From JAKAGZ01 sp963772675 (GTDB lineage: Bacteria > Bacteroidota > Ignavibacteria > Ignavibacteriales > Ignavibacteriaceae), in assembly GCA_963772675.1 (NCBI GenBank), contig CAVYYF010000010.1:186001-250000 (forward strand): DNA of 64,000 nt, given 5' to 3'. Every line of letters starts with the position of its first letter. Position 1 is the stretch's first letter. Positions 15,165 to 24,933 of the stretch are shown one piece after another. A program made the translations under genes and the position numbers. The notes beneath the pieces were generated by a model. It made no database searches. It was not told the DNA's origin and saw only the letters and a program-made list of their open reading frames with translations.

Positions 15165-17456
15165 ATGAAGTTTTTGTTTACTGTTAGATTATTTTTAATT
15201 GTTGTTATATCATTCTTATTCTTCCCTGAAATTTCAGCGCAACAGGGAGGATATGTTGACAACACCTCAGTGGTTCAGGGAGACACATTAAATTTTCGTA
15301 TCTCCACCTCGGTTAGTCTTTTTACTCTATCAATATATAAATTCGATGCAACTGTAACATGGATAACTGATATCGATCCAATAACCGGGGAAGTACAAAA
15401 TGTTCCCGGTAACACTTATGTTAATGGTTGCGGATGGAATGTTACCTATTCCTGGAATATACCAAATACAATGACTCCCGGAGTTTACCGTGCAGAGTTT
15501 CCAATAAAAGACTCTACAGGAAATGATGCAACGGGTGGAATAATTTTTATTGTCAGACCTAATAATCCCGGCACATATTCAAATATATTATTTATCTGTG
15601 CAGAAAATACCTGGCAAGCATATAATAATTTCGGCGGCAAAAGTTTATATGATTTTAACTCCTCTGGAAGTACTCGAGCACCGGAAGTTTCATTTCAGAG
15701 ACCGTATGAGGATCCTTACGGTAGCGGGGATTTTTACAATATGGAAGTGGATTTTATTTTATGGTTAGGTAAAGAAAATATAAATCCTGAATATGTAACC
15801 AACCTTGATTTAGATAGAAACTCAAACTTGCTTGGCAATTATAAAGTTGTTTGCGTTATCGGACATAGTGAATATTGGACGTACGACGAAAGAAAACAGG
15901 TTGAAAATTATATTGACAATGGTGGTAAGGTTGCAATATTCAGTGGCAATACCTGCTGGTGGCAGGCGCGTTTAGGAAATAATGGAAATACTCTGGTTTG
16001 TTATAAAGATAGTACAACTGATCCACTAACCGGGATAGAAGATTCGCTTGTGACTGTAAACTGGTTTGATTCTCCTGTTAATAATCCTGAAAATAAATTT
16101 ACAGGAGTCAGTTTCAGAAATGGCGGATTTGTGAACTATAACTCAAAACTAACACCTGCGGATGGTTATGGTGATTATGCAGTTTATAATACTCAAAGCT
16201 GGGTATTTAAAGGAACCGGGTTGAAGGATGGAGATGAATTTGGCGGAACTGCTGCAATAGTTGGCTATGAAACTGATGGGGCTAAGTTTGAATGGAATGA
16301 TGGTATTCCAATATCAACCTGGAATCCTCAACTTAAGGATGGAACCCCTTCCACATTTAAAGTGCTTGGTGTTTCTCCCGCATTAAATTATGATACTGAA
16401 AGTTTTCCTTACGGCCATGCAACTATGGGATATTACTTTAAGCCTAATGGCGCTTATGTATTTAATGCGGCAACTACTTATTGGGTTCGTGGCCTTGATT
16501 CAGATTCAATTGTGAGCAGGATAACTCTCAACGTAATAAATAAATTTCTTAATAATAATTTTCCCCCTGAAATTGTTTCATGGACACCAGCAATTGCAGA
16601 TTCAATTACGCGAAACTATGATCCTGAAATAAAGAGAAGTAGAGATTTATTAGAAACTCCCGGTACTTCGCGGGATTTAACACTTAGTGCAGTTGATCCT
16701 TTTGGGGCCAGCCAGGTAAAATACTACTGGGCGCTGGATGGAAATGTTGAATCATCAAAAGATACTATATATACATTTCATAATATTGAAAGCACTGCAC
16801 AGCATGTCAAAAATGTAGTAAGCGCTTATGCATATATTACAGGTCAAGATACTGTATCAATTAGTTGGAACTTGTTTGACTATCCGCTTGTAATTTCATC
16901 GCAGCCCACCAACGCAGTAAAGTTAAACAGTAATTATTCATACCAGGTCAAGGTTTTTGATTATAATAGAGACTCACTCAATTTTCAATTAGTAACTCAC
17001 CCGTCCTGGCTCTCAATTAATTCAAGTACCGGGATGGTTACAGGTACCGCTCCTTCACAGGGGGAAGATGCGCTTGTTTCGATAAATGTTATTGACGGAC
17101 ACAATAATTCAGACACTCAAACATTTACATTACACGTTTCCAATACCATAACAAATGTAAAATTAAATAATAATTTACCCACAACATTTTCACTATTTCA
17201 AAATTTTCCAAATCCTTTTAATCCTTCTACAACTATTAATTATCAAATCCCTAAAGTTGGGTTTGTAACTCTAAAAGTTTATGATGTTCTTGGAAGGGAA
17301 GTAGCATTGCTGGTAAATGAAGAAAAGCCTGCAGGAAGTTATAGAGTAAATTTCGATGCTTCTTCGGTTAAAGGTGAACTTTCGAGTGGAATATATTTCT
17401 ATAGGATTAGCGTGGGGAATTATTCCAGTGTTAAAAAGATGGTGTTACTAAAATAA
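15165..17456 (+). CDS. T9SS cargo with dimethylformamidase-like domain
   Basis: The 763-residue protein has a signal peptide (ending near residue 25, EISAQQ) and a large domain related to the N,N-dimethylformamidase large subunit. Diagnostic parts are ENTWQAYNNFGGKSLYDF, then VIGHSEYWTYDERKQVENY and IFSGNTCWWQARL. A putative Ig domain follows (residues about 580-670, WLSINSSTGMVTGTAP). The type IX secretion sorting domain fills the last 85 residues (FPNPFNPSTTINYQIP, LKVYDVLGREVALLVN). Location on the surface or outside the cell is expected. The substrate of the enzyme-like domain is unknown. Confidence 0.85.
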   Translation: MKFLFTVRLFLIVVISFLFFPEISAQQGGYVDNTSVVQGDTLNFRISTSVSLFTLSIYKFDATVTWITDIDPITGEVQNVPGNTYVNGCGWNVTYSWNIPNTMTPGVYRAEFPIKDSTGNDATGGIIFIVRPNNPGTYSNILFICAENTWQAYNNFGGKSLYDFNSSGSTRAPEVSFQRPYEDPYGSGDFYNMEVDFILWLGKENINPEYVTNLDLDRNSNLLGNYKVVCVIGHSEYWTYDERKQVENYIDNGGKVAIFSGNTCWWQARLGNNGNTLVCYKDSTTDPLTGIEDSLVTVNWFDSPVNNPENKFTGVSFRNGGFVNYNSKLTPADGYGDYAVYNTQSWVFKGTGLKDGDEFGGTAAIVGYETDGAKFEWNDGIPISTWNPQLKDGTPSTFKVLGVSPALNYDTESFPYGHATMGYYFKPNGAYVFNAATTYWVRGLDSDSIVSRITLNVINKFLNNNFPPEIVSWTPAIADSITRNYDPEIKRSRDLLETPGTSRDLTLSAVDPFGASQVKYYWALDGNVESSKDTIYTFHNIESTAQHVKNVVSAYAYITGQDTVSISWNLFDYPLVISSQPTNAVKLNSNYSYQVKVFDYNRDSLNFQLVTHPSWLSINSSTGMVTGTAPSQGEDALVSINVIDGHNNSDTQTFTLHVSNTITNVKLNNNLPTTFSLFQNFPNPFNPSTTINYQIPKVGFVTLKVYDVLGREVALLVNEEKPAGSYRVNFDASSVKGELSSGIYFYRISVGNYSSVKKMVLLK

Positions 17457-17473
17457 TTTCACAAAACTTTTTA

Positions 17474-18898
17474 ATGAAAAAATATTTTATTGCAATATCT
17501 GTTTTGTCATTATCATTTACGTTTTGTTTTGCCCAATCAGGCTACGACATTGATAAATTTGTATACATCTCTCCTGTTCCAGGATCAGGCATGATTCGAC
17601 CCGAGACCAATATCATAATCAGATATAGTGAAGCATTTCAAAATATAAGTATACCAGATCCTAATTTAATTATAGTTAAAGGGGCTATTAGTGGAATACA
17701 TAATGGCACTTTATTTTTGACTGAAGATTCAAAATCGCTTGTTTTTCAGCCCGACGTTCCTTTTGATGCTGGCGAATTGGTCTCTGTTAGTTTAAGATCA
17801 GGGTTGAAATCGGTATCCGGAAAATCAATTGATTCTTTAGGTTTTGAATTCACAATTACAAATGGTTGTCCAATCTTAAACGATACTCCAACTACCAACT
17901 TTAGCAATCGTGAAAATAAAGTTTTAAATGCTTTTAGTAATAATTTGTCGGGTGATTCTTCTTTAATCTATCCTTCTTATTATCCCAAAATTTCTTTTAG
18001 TAATAAAAATAATCTGGGAGAGGGGGATTATTTTCTTGCTGTATCACAGGATGTAAGTTATCTGACAATAATTAATAATAATGGTGTACCTATATTCTAT
18101 AAGAAAGAATTATCACCTATCTATGATTTTAAGGTTCAACCATCGGGATTACTTACATATTATCTTAAAACTAACGGAAAATTCTATGGCCTTGACAGTC
18201 TTTATAGTGTTGTCGATAGTTTCTATACTGGAAATGGACTGACTACAGATTTTCATGATTTGCAGGTATTACCTGATGGAAATGCTTTTTTAATCGCCTA
18301 TGACCGAGAACCTGTACAAATGGACACAGTAAACAATTGGGATACTACTGCTTGCGTTGAAGGCTGCATTATACAGGAAATAAATAAACAGAAAAATGTC
18401 ATCTGGCAATGGAGAAGCTGGGATCACTACAAAATTACTGATTCGGATTCTACGCTTGTAGACCTGCACCAGGCCACAATTTATTATTGTCATGTAAATT
18501 CAATTGATATTGTAGATGATTCCACAATGGTTATTTCGACCAGACTTTTTAATGAAGTTACCGCAATTAACAGGATTACAGGTAAAATAATATGGAGATT
18601 TGGGGGTAAGAAAAATCAATTCTCAATTGATGGCAGCTCACCTGATTTTATTTTACAGCACGATGCAAGATTATTAAAAAATAATACGCTATCTTTGTTC
18701 GATAATGGAAGTCCATATACAAGACCAGTGTCGAGGGGACTAATCTACAGGATTGATACCAGGAATAAAACAGGAAAACTATTGAAAAATCTTGTTCATT
18801 CCCCAACATATTTTGCATACAATTTGGGAAATCTTCAAATAACACAGAAGGGGAATATTCATTATAGGGTGGGGAAACGAGGGGGGGAGTCAATTTAA
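17474..18898 (+). CDS. Arylsulfotransferase-like T9SS protein, N-terminal part (frameshifted)
   Basis: The frame encodes a signal peptide (ending FCFAQ), a bacterial Ig-like domain (residues about 28-130, related to Big_5) and an arylsulfotransferase-like beta-propeller with DFHDLQVLPDGNAF (about 260) and QHDARLLKN (about 394). The frame then runs into seven G (18881-18887) and stops 11 bases later. Removing one G joins it to the next frame (18930-19610), which carries the expected C-terminus. The intact paralogue immediately downstream confirms where the join should be. This may be a sequence error, a null mutation or a switchable tract. Confidence 0.75.
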   Translation: MKKYFIAISVLSLSFTFCFAQSGYDIDKFVYISPVPGSGMIRPETNIIIRYSEAFQNISIPDPNLIIVKGAISGIHNGTLFLTEDSKSLVFQPDVPFDAGELVSVSLRSGLKSVSGKSIDSLGFEFTITNGCPILNDTPTTNFSNRENKVLNAFSNNLSGDSSLIYPSYYPKISFSNKNNLGEGDYFLAVSQDVSYLTIINNNGVPIFYKKELSPIYDFKVQPSGLLTYYLKTNGKFYGLDSLYSVVDSFYTGNGLTTDFHDLQVLPDGNAFLIAYDREPVQMDTVNNWDTTACVEGCIIQEINKQKNVIWQWRSWDHYKITDSDSTLVDLHQATIYYCHVNSIDIVDDSTMVISTRLFNEVTAINRITGKIIWRFGGKKNQFSIDGSSPDFILQHDARLLKNNTLSLFDNGSPYTRPVSRGLIYRIDTRNKTGKLLKNLVHSPTYFAYNLGNLQITQKGNIHYRVGKRGGESI

Positions 18899-18929
18899 CT
18901 TCACCGAATATGACTCATCTGGAACCGTT

Positions 18930-19610
18930 TTGAATGACGCAAGATTAGCTAATAACTCTATATTTTGGCCCTACAGAGCGTTTAAATTTCCCTGGAACAC
19001 AAGATTGATTACTACCGATCAGGATTCGATTATATTCGATAATGTTCAACCAAATAATTCTTCGCAGAAATCATTGAAGGTTTATAATAACAGTAACAGA
19101 GCTATTAATATTTCAGGAGTATTTAATAGTGACACTTTATTTAATGTGTTACAAAATTTTCCAATAGAAGTATCTTCAAAAGGTGAAATTAGTCTTAATG
19201 TAGAATATAACCCGATTGATTTTAATGGATCCATTGATACTATATATATAGTCTCAAAGGATTCGGTTCAAATGGTAGCTAAACAGGTAGTGCTTATAGG
19301 TAACCCTAAAATAACGGCGGTTGAGAATGATAATTCAAAAAAAATAGTAGCTTATAAATTGCTTCAAAATTATCCGAATCCATTTAATCCTGCTACCACT
19401 ATTTCTTATGAAATACCAAAAACAAGTTTTATTACGTTGAAAGTCTATGATATACTCGGGCGCCAGGTTAAAACTCTGGTAAATAAAGAAATGAATTCTG
19501 GTAGTTATGAGACTAAATTTGATGCCTCTAGCCTTACAAGCGGTATATATTTTTACAGCTTGCAGGCCGGCAGTTTCTCACAATCTAAGAAGATGATTCT
19601 GTTGAAATAA
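18930..19610 (+). CDS. Arylsulfotransferase-like T9SS protein, C-terminal part
   Basis: This is the continuation of the preceding gene in another frame. It is open from about 18882, reading GGSQFNFTEYDSSGTV before the first TTG at 18930. It holds the end of the propeller (FWPYRAFKFPW, matching AYRAYKLPW in the paralogue), an ASH-like Ig domain around residues 30-130, and a complete type IX sorting domain at the end (NPFNPATTISYEIP, LKVYDILGRQV). It is unlikely to be a separate gene because it has no start with a ribosome-binding site. Confidence 0.7.
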   Translation: MNDARLANNSIFWPYRAFKFPWNTRLITTDQDSIIFDNVQPNNSSQKSLKVYNNSNRAINISGVFNSDTLFNVLQNFPIEVSSKGEISLNVEYNPIDFNGSIDTIYIVSKDSVQMVAKQVVLIGNPKITAVENDNSKKIVAYKLLQNYPNPFNPATTISYEIPKTSFITLKVYDILGRQVKTLVNKEMNSGSYETKFDASSLTSGIYFYSLQAGSFSQSKKMILLK

Positions 19611-19666
19611 TATTTAATTAAAATATTAATGAATCTTCTGGAACGAAATAAATGGGAGAGAAAATA

Positions 19667-22339
19667 ATGATATCCAATTTTACTATTAGCTTAAAAAGTT
19701 TTTGGCGTATGAATATATTTGCAGCAATAATCACATCGACACTTATTTTTGCTAATTTAAAAGTTTTCACTCAAACGAACCAAAGCACAAACAAATATCA
19801 ATATATCTATCCGGTCCCAAATTCTGAAATGGTTTCTTCTAAGACAAATATCATCATCAGGTTTGGGGAAAATATTAATCGTAGTACGATTTCTCCTGGT
19901 TTAATTTCCGTGAATGGGTCGATTAGTGGTGCCCATAATGGTAATTTTATTTTGTCAGATGATAATCAGACCTTAGTTTTTAACCCCTCTTTGCCTTTTG
20001 TATATAATGAAACAATTTTTGTATTATTAGAAAGCGGAATAAAAACCATTTCAAATACTCTGTTACCGGAGTGTACTTTTAGTTTTACAATTGTTAAGGG
20101 GCAGGTGACTCAGGGCAATACAACTGATTTTGGAAACATTAATAATATTTCAATTCCTAAAACTTCATTCTCTACAAATGATTATTTACCTCCGCCAACA
20201 ATAAAGGTTGATTCAGTTAATAATCCTTCTTCTGGCTATATTTTTTTAGCAACGTGGGACCGAAATGCTCCGAACCATTTATATGCAAATTATATTTTTG
20301 TTTTAGATAGTGCAGGAGGCATCGTTGATTCCATAAGAATTAATGGCGCTCCTTTTGATTTTAAAATTCAGCCAAATGGTTATTTATCCTATGCAAAAGG
20401 GGATTTTAGCGGAATTGTTCCTGGTACCGGCGAACAATTGCGGCATTACGTTATGGACAGTACTTTCGCTGTTGTTGATAGTTTCCAGATGAAAAATGGT
20501 TACGAGACAGATTTCCACGAATTCCTTTATTTGCCAAATGGCCACGCAATGATGATGTCGTATCATAAAATTCCTTATGATATGAGTAAGGTGGTAGCAG
20601 GAGGGCAGCCGAATGCAACTTTAGTTATTGACGTTATTCAGGAACAGGATAGAGAAAAAAACGTAATCTTTGAATGGAGAGATCTGGATTATATTCCCAT
20701 TACAAACAGTACAAACAGCCCGGATAGCAGTGATGTCGATTTAACACAGCAACAGGTGCATTATGCCACACTAAACGGATTTGACCTGGATAATGATGGG
20801 AATATTCTTGCTTCGTTCAGGGAACTAAGTGAAATAATGAAAATCTCAAGAACAACAGGTGAAATATTATGGCGTATGGGAGGAAAGAGTACGGAATTTA
20901 CATTTAGTGGTGAGCATTCTGAAAATTATCCGTTTTATTATTCGAGACAACATAATGTTAAAAAATTACCTAACGGCGATATTTCAATTTTTGATAACGG
21001 TGATTTATATAAAAATTCCAGGGCAGCTGAATATACTGTAGATGAAGTAGGTAAAACCGCAACTCTTGTTAGTGAATTTCGGTATCCTGCTTCTTCTGGT
21101 AAAATATCCTCTGCTCTTGCAGGTGATGCAGAAAAGTTGCCCGATGGTGGTTGGTTTGTTTGTTATGGGGGAATTTATCCGTCGCCTATTAGCCCGTTAC
21201 AACATAATATTGTTGAATCACATTCAGATGGGTCGCTTGCGTTAGTAATAACTTTGCCGCAAGGAATTTTGGCTTACCGTGCTTATAAATTACCCTGGAA
21301 AGAACTTGTTCAAAGACCATTTGACTTTTTTGATAATCTTGCAGAAGGAAATAATTATCCAGATAATAATCATCCTAAAAATACCGGAATTATAATTCAT
21401 TATGACTCGTTAAATAATCAGCAATATATGGGAGCAACGCTCGAACGAATCCCTTATGGTCCTGTAAATCCTGTTTTTACTGATGAAGCACCGATCATTT
21501 ATCCGGTTTCTGTTCTGTATAAAAATTTTGCAGGAATAAAAACTCAAAAAGCTATCTTTAATGTTGACCTTTCAAAATACACTGAGATAAAACATCCCGG
21601 TAGTACATCTTTTTATATGAGAGATTCAGTCAATCATACATTTACTTTATTGCCAACATCTTATGATAATGTTAATAATAAAATTATGGCGACCGTAAGA
21701 AACTTTGGAGAAATTGTTTTTGGTGAACCTGATGTAACACCAGGTGCAAATGTTCCCCTTCCTTTTGAGCCGGCAAGGTACGACACAGTAAATGTCTTAG
21801 TATACGATTCACTTTATGTTAAGTGGACAGGTCAGGGCTTATATGATTCATTTAGGGTGCAGGTTTCGGAAGACAGCACTTTTAATACTGTATTAATAGA
21901 CTCGACTTTAAAATCTTCTTTAATGGCAATTTATAATCTGACTGATACAACTTACTACTGGCGTGTTTCAGCTATGGTAAATTCTGTAAGCGGTGTCTGG
22001 ACTGATGCCTGGAGCTTTAAAGTGGATACAACATCAACTACTGTTGGAGTAGAAGATCCAGGAAATACGATACCCCAGAAATATTATCTGTCGCAAAATT
22101 ATCCTAATCCATTCAATCCCGCATCAATAATTAATTATGAAATCCCAAAATCTTCCTTGGTAACTTTAAAAGTTTATGATGTACTTGGAAGAGAGGTTGC
22201 AACTCTGGTTAATGAAGAAAAACAAGCAGGCCGGTATAACGTTACTTTTAATGCATCAAAATATTCAAGCGGAGTTTATTTTTATAGAATAACAGCTGGT
22301 GATTTCTCACAAATAAAAAAGATGGTGCTTCTGAAATAA
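19667..22339 (+). CDS. Arylsulfotransferase-family T9SS cargo protein
   Basis: I chose the ATG at 19667 because GGGAGAG lies seven bases before it; an in-frame ATG at 19652 would begin inside that site. The roughly 890-residue product has a signal segment (to about residue 37), a Big_5-type Ig domain, and an Arylsulfotran_2-like propeller with DFHEFLYLPNGHAM (about 282) and RQHNVKKLPNGDISIFDNG (about 426). A fibronectin-like region (TTYYWRVSA) and a type IX sorting domain close the protein. Arylsulfotransferases of this family move sulfate between phenolic compounds. The substrate here is unknown. It is a tandem paralogue of the frameshifted gene upstream. Confidence 0.85.
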   Translation: MISNFTISLKSFWRMNIFAAIITSTLIFANLKVFTQTNQSTNKYQYIYPVPNSEMVSSKTNIIIRFGENINRSTISPGLISVNGSISGAHNGNFILSDDNQTLVFNPSLPFVYNETIFVLLESGIKTISNTLLPECTFSFTIVKGQVTQGNTTDFGNINNISIPKTSFSTNDYLPPPTIKVDSVNNPSSGYIFLATWDRNAPNHLYANYIFVLDSAGGIVDSIRINGAPFDFKIQPNGYLSYAKGDFSGIVPGTGEQLRHYVMDSTFAVVDSFQMKNGYETDFHEFLYLPNGHAMMMSYHKIPYDMSKVVAGGQPNATLVIDVIQEQDREKNVIFEWRDLDYIPITNSTNSPDSSDVDLTQQQVHYATLNGFDLDNDGNILASFRELSEIMKISRTTGEILWRMGGKSTEFTFSGEHSENYPFYYSRQHNVKKLPNGDISIFDNGDLYKNSRAAEYTVDEVGKTATLVSEFRYPASSGKISSALAGDAEKLPDGGWFVCYGGIYPSPISPLQHNIVESHSDGSLALVITLPQGILAYRAYKLPWKELVQRPFDFFDNLAEGNNYPDNNHPKNTGIIIHYDSLNNQQYMGATLERIPYGPVNPVFTDEAPIIYPVSVLYKNFAGIKTQKAIFNVDLSKYTEIKHPGSTSFYMRDSVNHTFTLLPTSYDNVNNKIMATVRNFGEIVFGEPDVTPGANVPLPFEPARYDTVNVLVYDSLYVKWTGQGLYDSFRVQVSEDSTFNTVLIDSTLKSSLMAIYNLTDTTYYWRVSAMVNSVSGVWTDAWSFKVDTTSTTVGVEDPGNTIPQKYYLSQNYPNPFNPASIINYEIPKSSLVTLKVYDVLGREVATLVNEEKQAGRYNVTFNASKYSSGVYFYRITAGDFSQIKKMVLLK

Positions 22340-22346
22340 TTCAAAA

Positions 22347-22366
22347 CCTGCCTGTAGATAGGCAGG
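22347..22366. repeat. Short hairpin after the T9SS gene
   Basis: CCTGCCT-GTAGAT-AGGCAGG is a perfect seven-base stem with a six-base loop, eight bases after the stop codon. No T-run follows, so it is not a classical intrinsic terminator. It may stabilise the mRNA end or be a dispersed palindrome. Confidence 0.55.
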
Positions 22367-22468
22367 ATAAATACTCAAAATTTGAATTTGCGGCTTTGCT
22401 TAAGGGTAATTCGACAAGGGTCACATACCACGTTCCTTGACTACATATACCGCATTCCATATATTTGA

Positions 22469-23200
22469 ATGCTATATTATTCAACAATTTACAGAAATTT
22501 TACCGTTTTGAGCCCTTTTAATAAAACAATCCTTCCGAATGGAACCAGAATAATATCCGAAGAAATTCCCTATGTGAAGTCGTTTTCCCTGGGATTTTGG
22601 TTCAATGTTGGCTCACGTGATGAAAATTCATCAACCAATGGTATTACCCATGTTATTGAGCATATGCTCTTCAAAGGGACGAAAAAACGCTCGGCAAAAA
22701 AAATAGCGGAAGAGATTGAGGGCTACGGTGGTTACATGAATGCCTTTACGTCCAAAGAGCATACCTGTTATTATGCAAGAGGGCTAGGTAATCAACTGGA
22801 AAAAGCATTCGACGTTATTTCAGATATGGTACAAAACCCCACCTTTAAGCCCACAGAATTGAAGAAAGAATCCAGTGTAATAATTGATGAACTCCACGAT
22901 GTAGAAGATAATCCTGAAGAATTAATTTTTGATAAGTTTGAAGAATTATTGTTTGCCGGAAATAATTTAAGTCTTCCTATTATTGGAACTGAAAAAAACA
23001 TTAGAAGTTTTACACAGCTTGACCTTTTTAATTTTATAAAAGAAAAATACGGTTTCAACAGAATGATCATCGCAGCATCAGGAGCCGTCGATCATAATAA
23101 GATTTTAAAATTTGTAGATAAATACTTTACGAAAAATTTAGGCTCTATCTTCTATAAAGAGAAAAAGCAATTCGCTCACTACCGTTCCATCCCGTTTTGA
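22469..23200 (+). CDS. M16 zinc peptidase, N-terminal half (frameshifted)
   Basis: This is the N-terminal half of an M16 (insulinase/processing peptidase) protein. The inverted zinc motif HVIEH is at residues 61-65, and the third ligand Glu141 is 76 residues on, as expected for the family. A TTG at 22508 (MSPFNKTILPNG) may be the true start, since M16 proteins normally begin close to the LPNG motif. The frame ends at 23200 because one extra base is present between about 23170 and 23190. The second half continues in another frame. Confidence 0.75.
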   Translation: MLYYSTIYRNFTVLSPFNKTILPNGTRIISEEIPYVKSFSLGFWFNVGSRDENSSTNGITHVIEHMLFKGTKKRSAKKIAEEIEGYGGYMNAFTSKEHTCYYARGLGNQLEKAFDVISDMVQNPTFKPTELKKESSVIIDELHDVEDNPEELIFDKFEELLFAGNNLSLPIIGTEKNIRSFTQLDLFNFIKEKYGFNRMIIAASGAVDHNKILKFVDKYFTKNLGSIFYKEKKQFAHYRSIPF

Positions 23201-23225
23201 AGTTATTGAAAAAGAGATTCAGCAG

Positions 23226-23765
23226 GTGCATGCGATTGTTGGAAGAACTGCTTACGGGTATAAATCTGATGAAAGATTAAAAGTTGTTTTGCTCTCACAA
23301 ATTTTAGGCGAAGGAAGCAGCTCGCGTTTGTTTCAATCGATACGAGAGAAAAACGGAATTGCATACCAGGTTAATTCGTTCTTAAATTCTTTTAATGATA
23401 TTTCTGCTTTCGGAGTTTATCTTTCAACAAATGAAAAGATGATGGAGAAAGCTCTTTCATTAATCTCAAAAGAGTTTAAGAAATTAAGAGAAACAAAAAT
23501 TTCAGAAAGAGAATTGAAAAAGGCAAAGGAATCATTAAAAGGAAATATGATTCTGAGTCTTGAAAATACTTCAAACAGAATGATAAGAATGGCACAGTCG
23601 GAGTTATACCATAACAGGATGATTCCAATGGATGAAGTATTAAACAAAATTGATAATCTGACGCGTGAAGATATGCTTGAGACAGCTAACGAATTATTAG
23701 GTGAAGAATCGTTCTTAAAATTAATTATTAAATCAAAAAATGCACTTTTAAAAACCGCTGCATAG
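23226..23765 (+). CDS. M16 zinc peptidase, C-terminal half (frameshifted)
   Basis: This is the second M16 domain part. The open frame actually extends upstream through VPSRFEVIEKEIQQVHA before the nominal GTG at 23226. The motif LGEGSSSRLFQSIREKNGIAY is the conserved substrate-side motif of the family. Together the two halves give one protein of about 430 residues, the usual size of bacterial PqqL/YmxG-type peptidases. It ends 19 bases before ald. Confidence 0.72.
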   Translation: MHAIVGRTAYGYKSDERLKVVLLSQILGEGSSSRLFQSIREKNGIAYQVNSFLNSFNDISAFGVYLSTNEKMMEKALSLISKEFKKLRETKISERELKKAKESLKGNMILSLENTSNRMIRMAQSELYHNRMIPMDEVLNKIDNLTREDMLETANELLGEESFLKLIIKSKNALLKTAA

Positions 23766-23784
23766 CAGCATGTCGAGGTAAAAA

Positions 23785-24900
23785 ATGTTAATCGGGGTAC
23801 CAAAAGAAATCAAGAAAAACGAAAACAGGGTTGCATTGTTACCAGTTGGTGCCGCAACACTAATTCAAAACGGTCATAAGGTTGTAGTTGAAACAAATGC
23901 CGGAGTCGGAAGTTCTTTCTCAGATGAAGATTATAAAAATGCAGGTGCTGAAATTGCTTCTTCCCCTGAAGAGATTTTTGCAAAAGCAGATATGATAATG
24001 AAAGTTAAGGAACCAATTGATAAAGAGTATCAAATGATCCGTGACGGTCAGATTGTATTTACTTATTTTCATTTTGCAGCAAGCAGAGAATTAACTGAAG
24101 CAATGATGAAATCAAAATGTATCGGAATTGCTTATGAGACAGTTCAAAAAGCTGACAGGTCTCTGCCTTTGCTAATTCCGATGAGCGAAGTTGCGGGTAG
24201 AATGGCTCCACAGGAAGGCGCAAAATATCTTGAGAAAGTAATGGGCGGAAGAGGAGTTTTATTGGGAGGAGTTCCGGGAACCGGACCGGCTGAAGTTATT
24301 GTTCTTGGCGGTGGAATTGTCGGCACTAACGCAGCTAAGATTGCCGCAGGTTTTGGTGCCAGAGTTACAATTTTTGATAATAATCTTTACAGACTTCGTT
24401 ATCTCGATGATGTAATGCCGAAGAATGTTACAACTATGATGTCGAATGAATATTATATCAGGGCAGCACTTCCAAAAGCTGATCTTGTAATTGGTGCAGT
24501 TTTAATTCCCGGTGCTAAAGCTCCACATCTGATTACAAAAGACATGCTCAGCATAATGAAAGAAGGAAGTGTAGTAGTTGATGTTTCTGTTGACCAGGGC
24601 GGCTGCATTGAAACCTGTAAACCGACAACTCACGCGAACCCGACTTATGTAGTTGACGGAGTTTTGCATTATTGTGTTGCAAATATGCCCGGAGCAGTTC
24701 CGCATACTTCCACACTTGCATTAACAAATGCAACATTGCCGTACGCAGTCGAGATAGCCAACAAAGGATATGAAAAAGCAATAAAAACCAATAATGAAAT
24801 AAAATTAGGTCTGAATGTTATTGACGGAAAAATTACCTATAAAGGTGTTTCCGATGCATTCGGTTTACCTTATCACTCTGTAGAAAGTATGTTAAATTAA
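23785..24900 (+). CDS. ald: Alanine dehydrogenase
   Basis: Ald interconverts alanine and pyruvate plus ammonia with NAD. The 371-residue length is standard. Motifs include IGVPKEIKKNENRVALLP at the N-terminus, FTYFHFAASRELT with the catalytic His region, VLGGGIVGTNAAKIA for NAD binding, and DVSVDQGGCIETCKPTTH. A GAGGT ribosome-binding site precedes the ATG. The transcript may continue into nuoG (gap 33 bases). Confidence 0.96.
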   Translation: MLIGVPKEIKKNENRVALLPVGAATLIQNGHKVVVETNAGVGSSFSDEDYKNAGAEIASSPEEIFAKADMIMKVKEPIDKEYQMIRDGQIVFTYFHFAASRELTEAMMKSKCIGIAYETVQKADRSLPLLIPMSEVAGRMAPQEGAKYLEKVMGGRGVLLGGVPGTGPAEVIVLGGGIVGTNAAKIAAGFGARVTIFDNNLYRLRYLDDVMPKNVTTMMSNEYYIRAALPKADLVIGAVLIPGAKAPHLITKDMLSIMKEGSVVVDVSVDQGGCIETCKPTTHANPTYVVDGVLHYCVANMPGAVPHTSTLALTNATLPYAVEIANKGYEKAIKTNNEIKLGLNVIDGKITYKGVSDAFGLPYHSVESMLN

Positions 24901-24933
24901 ATTTTTAATAAGCTAAATACGCGGGAAACGTAT

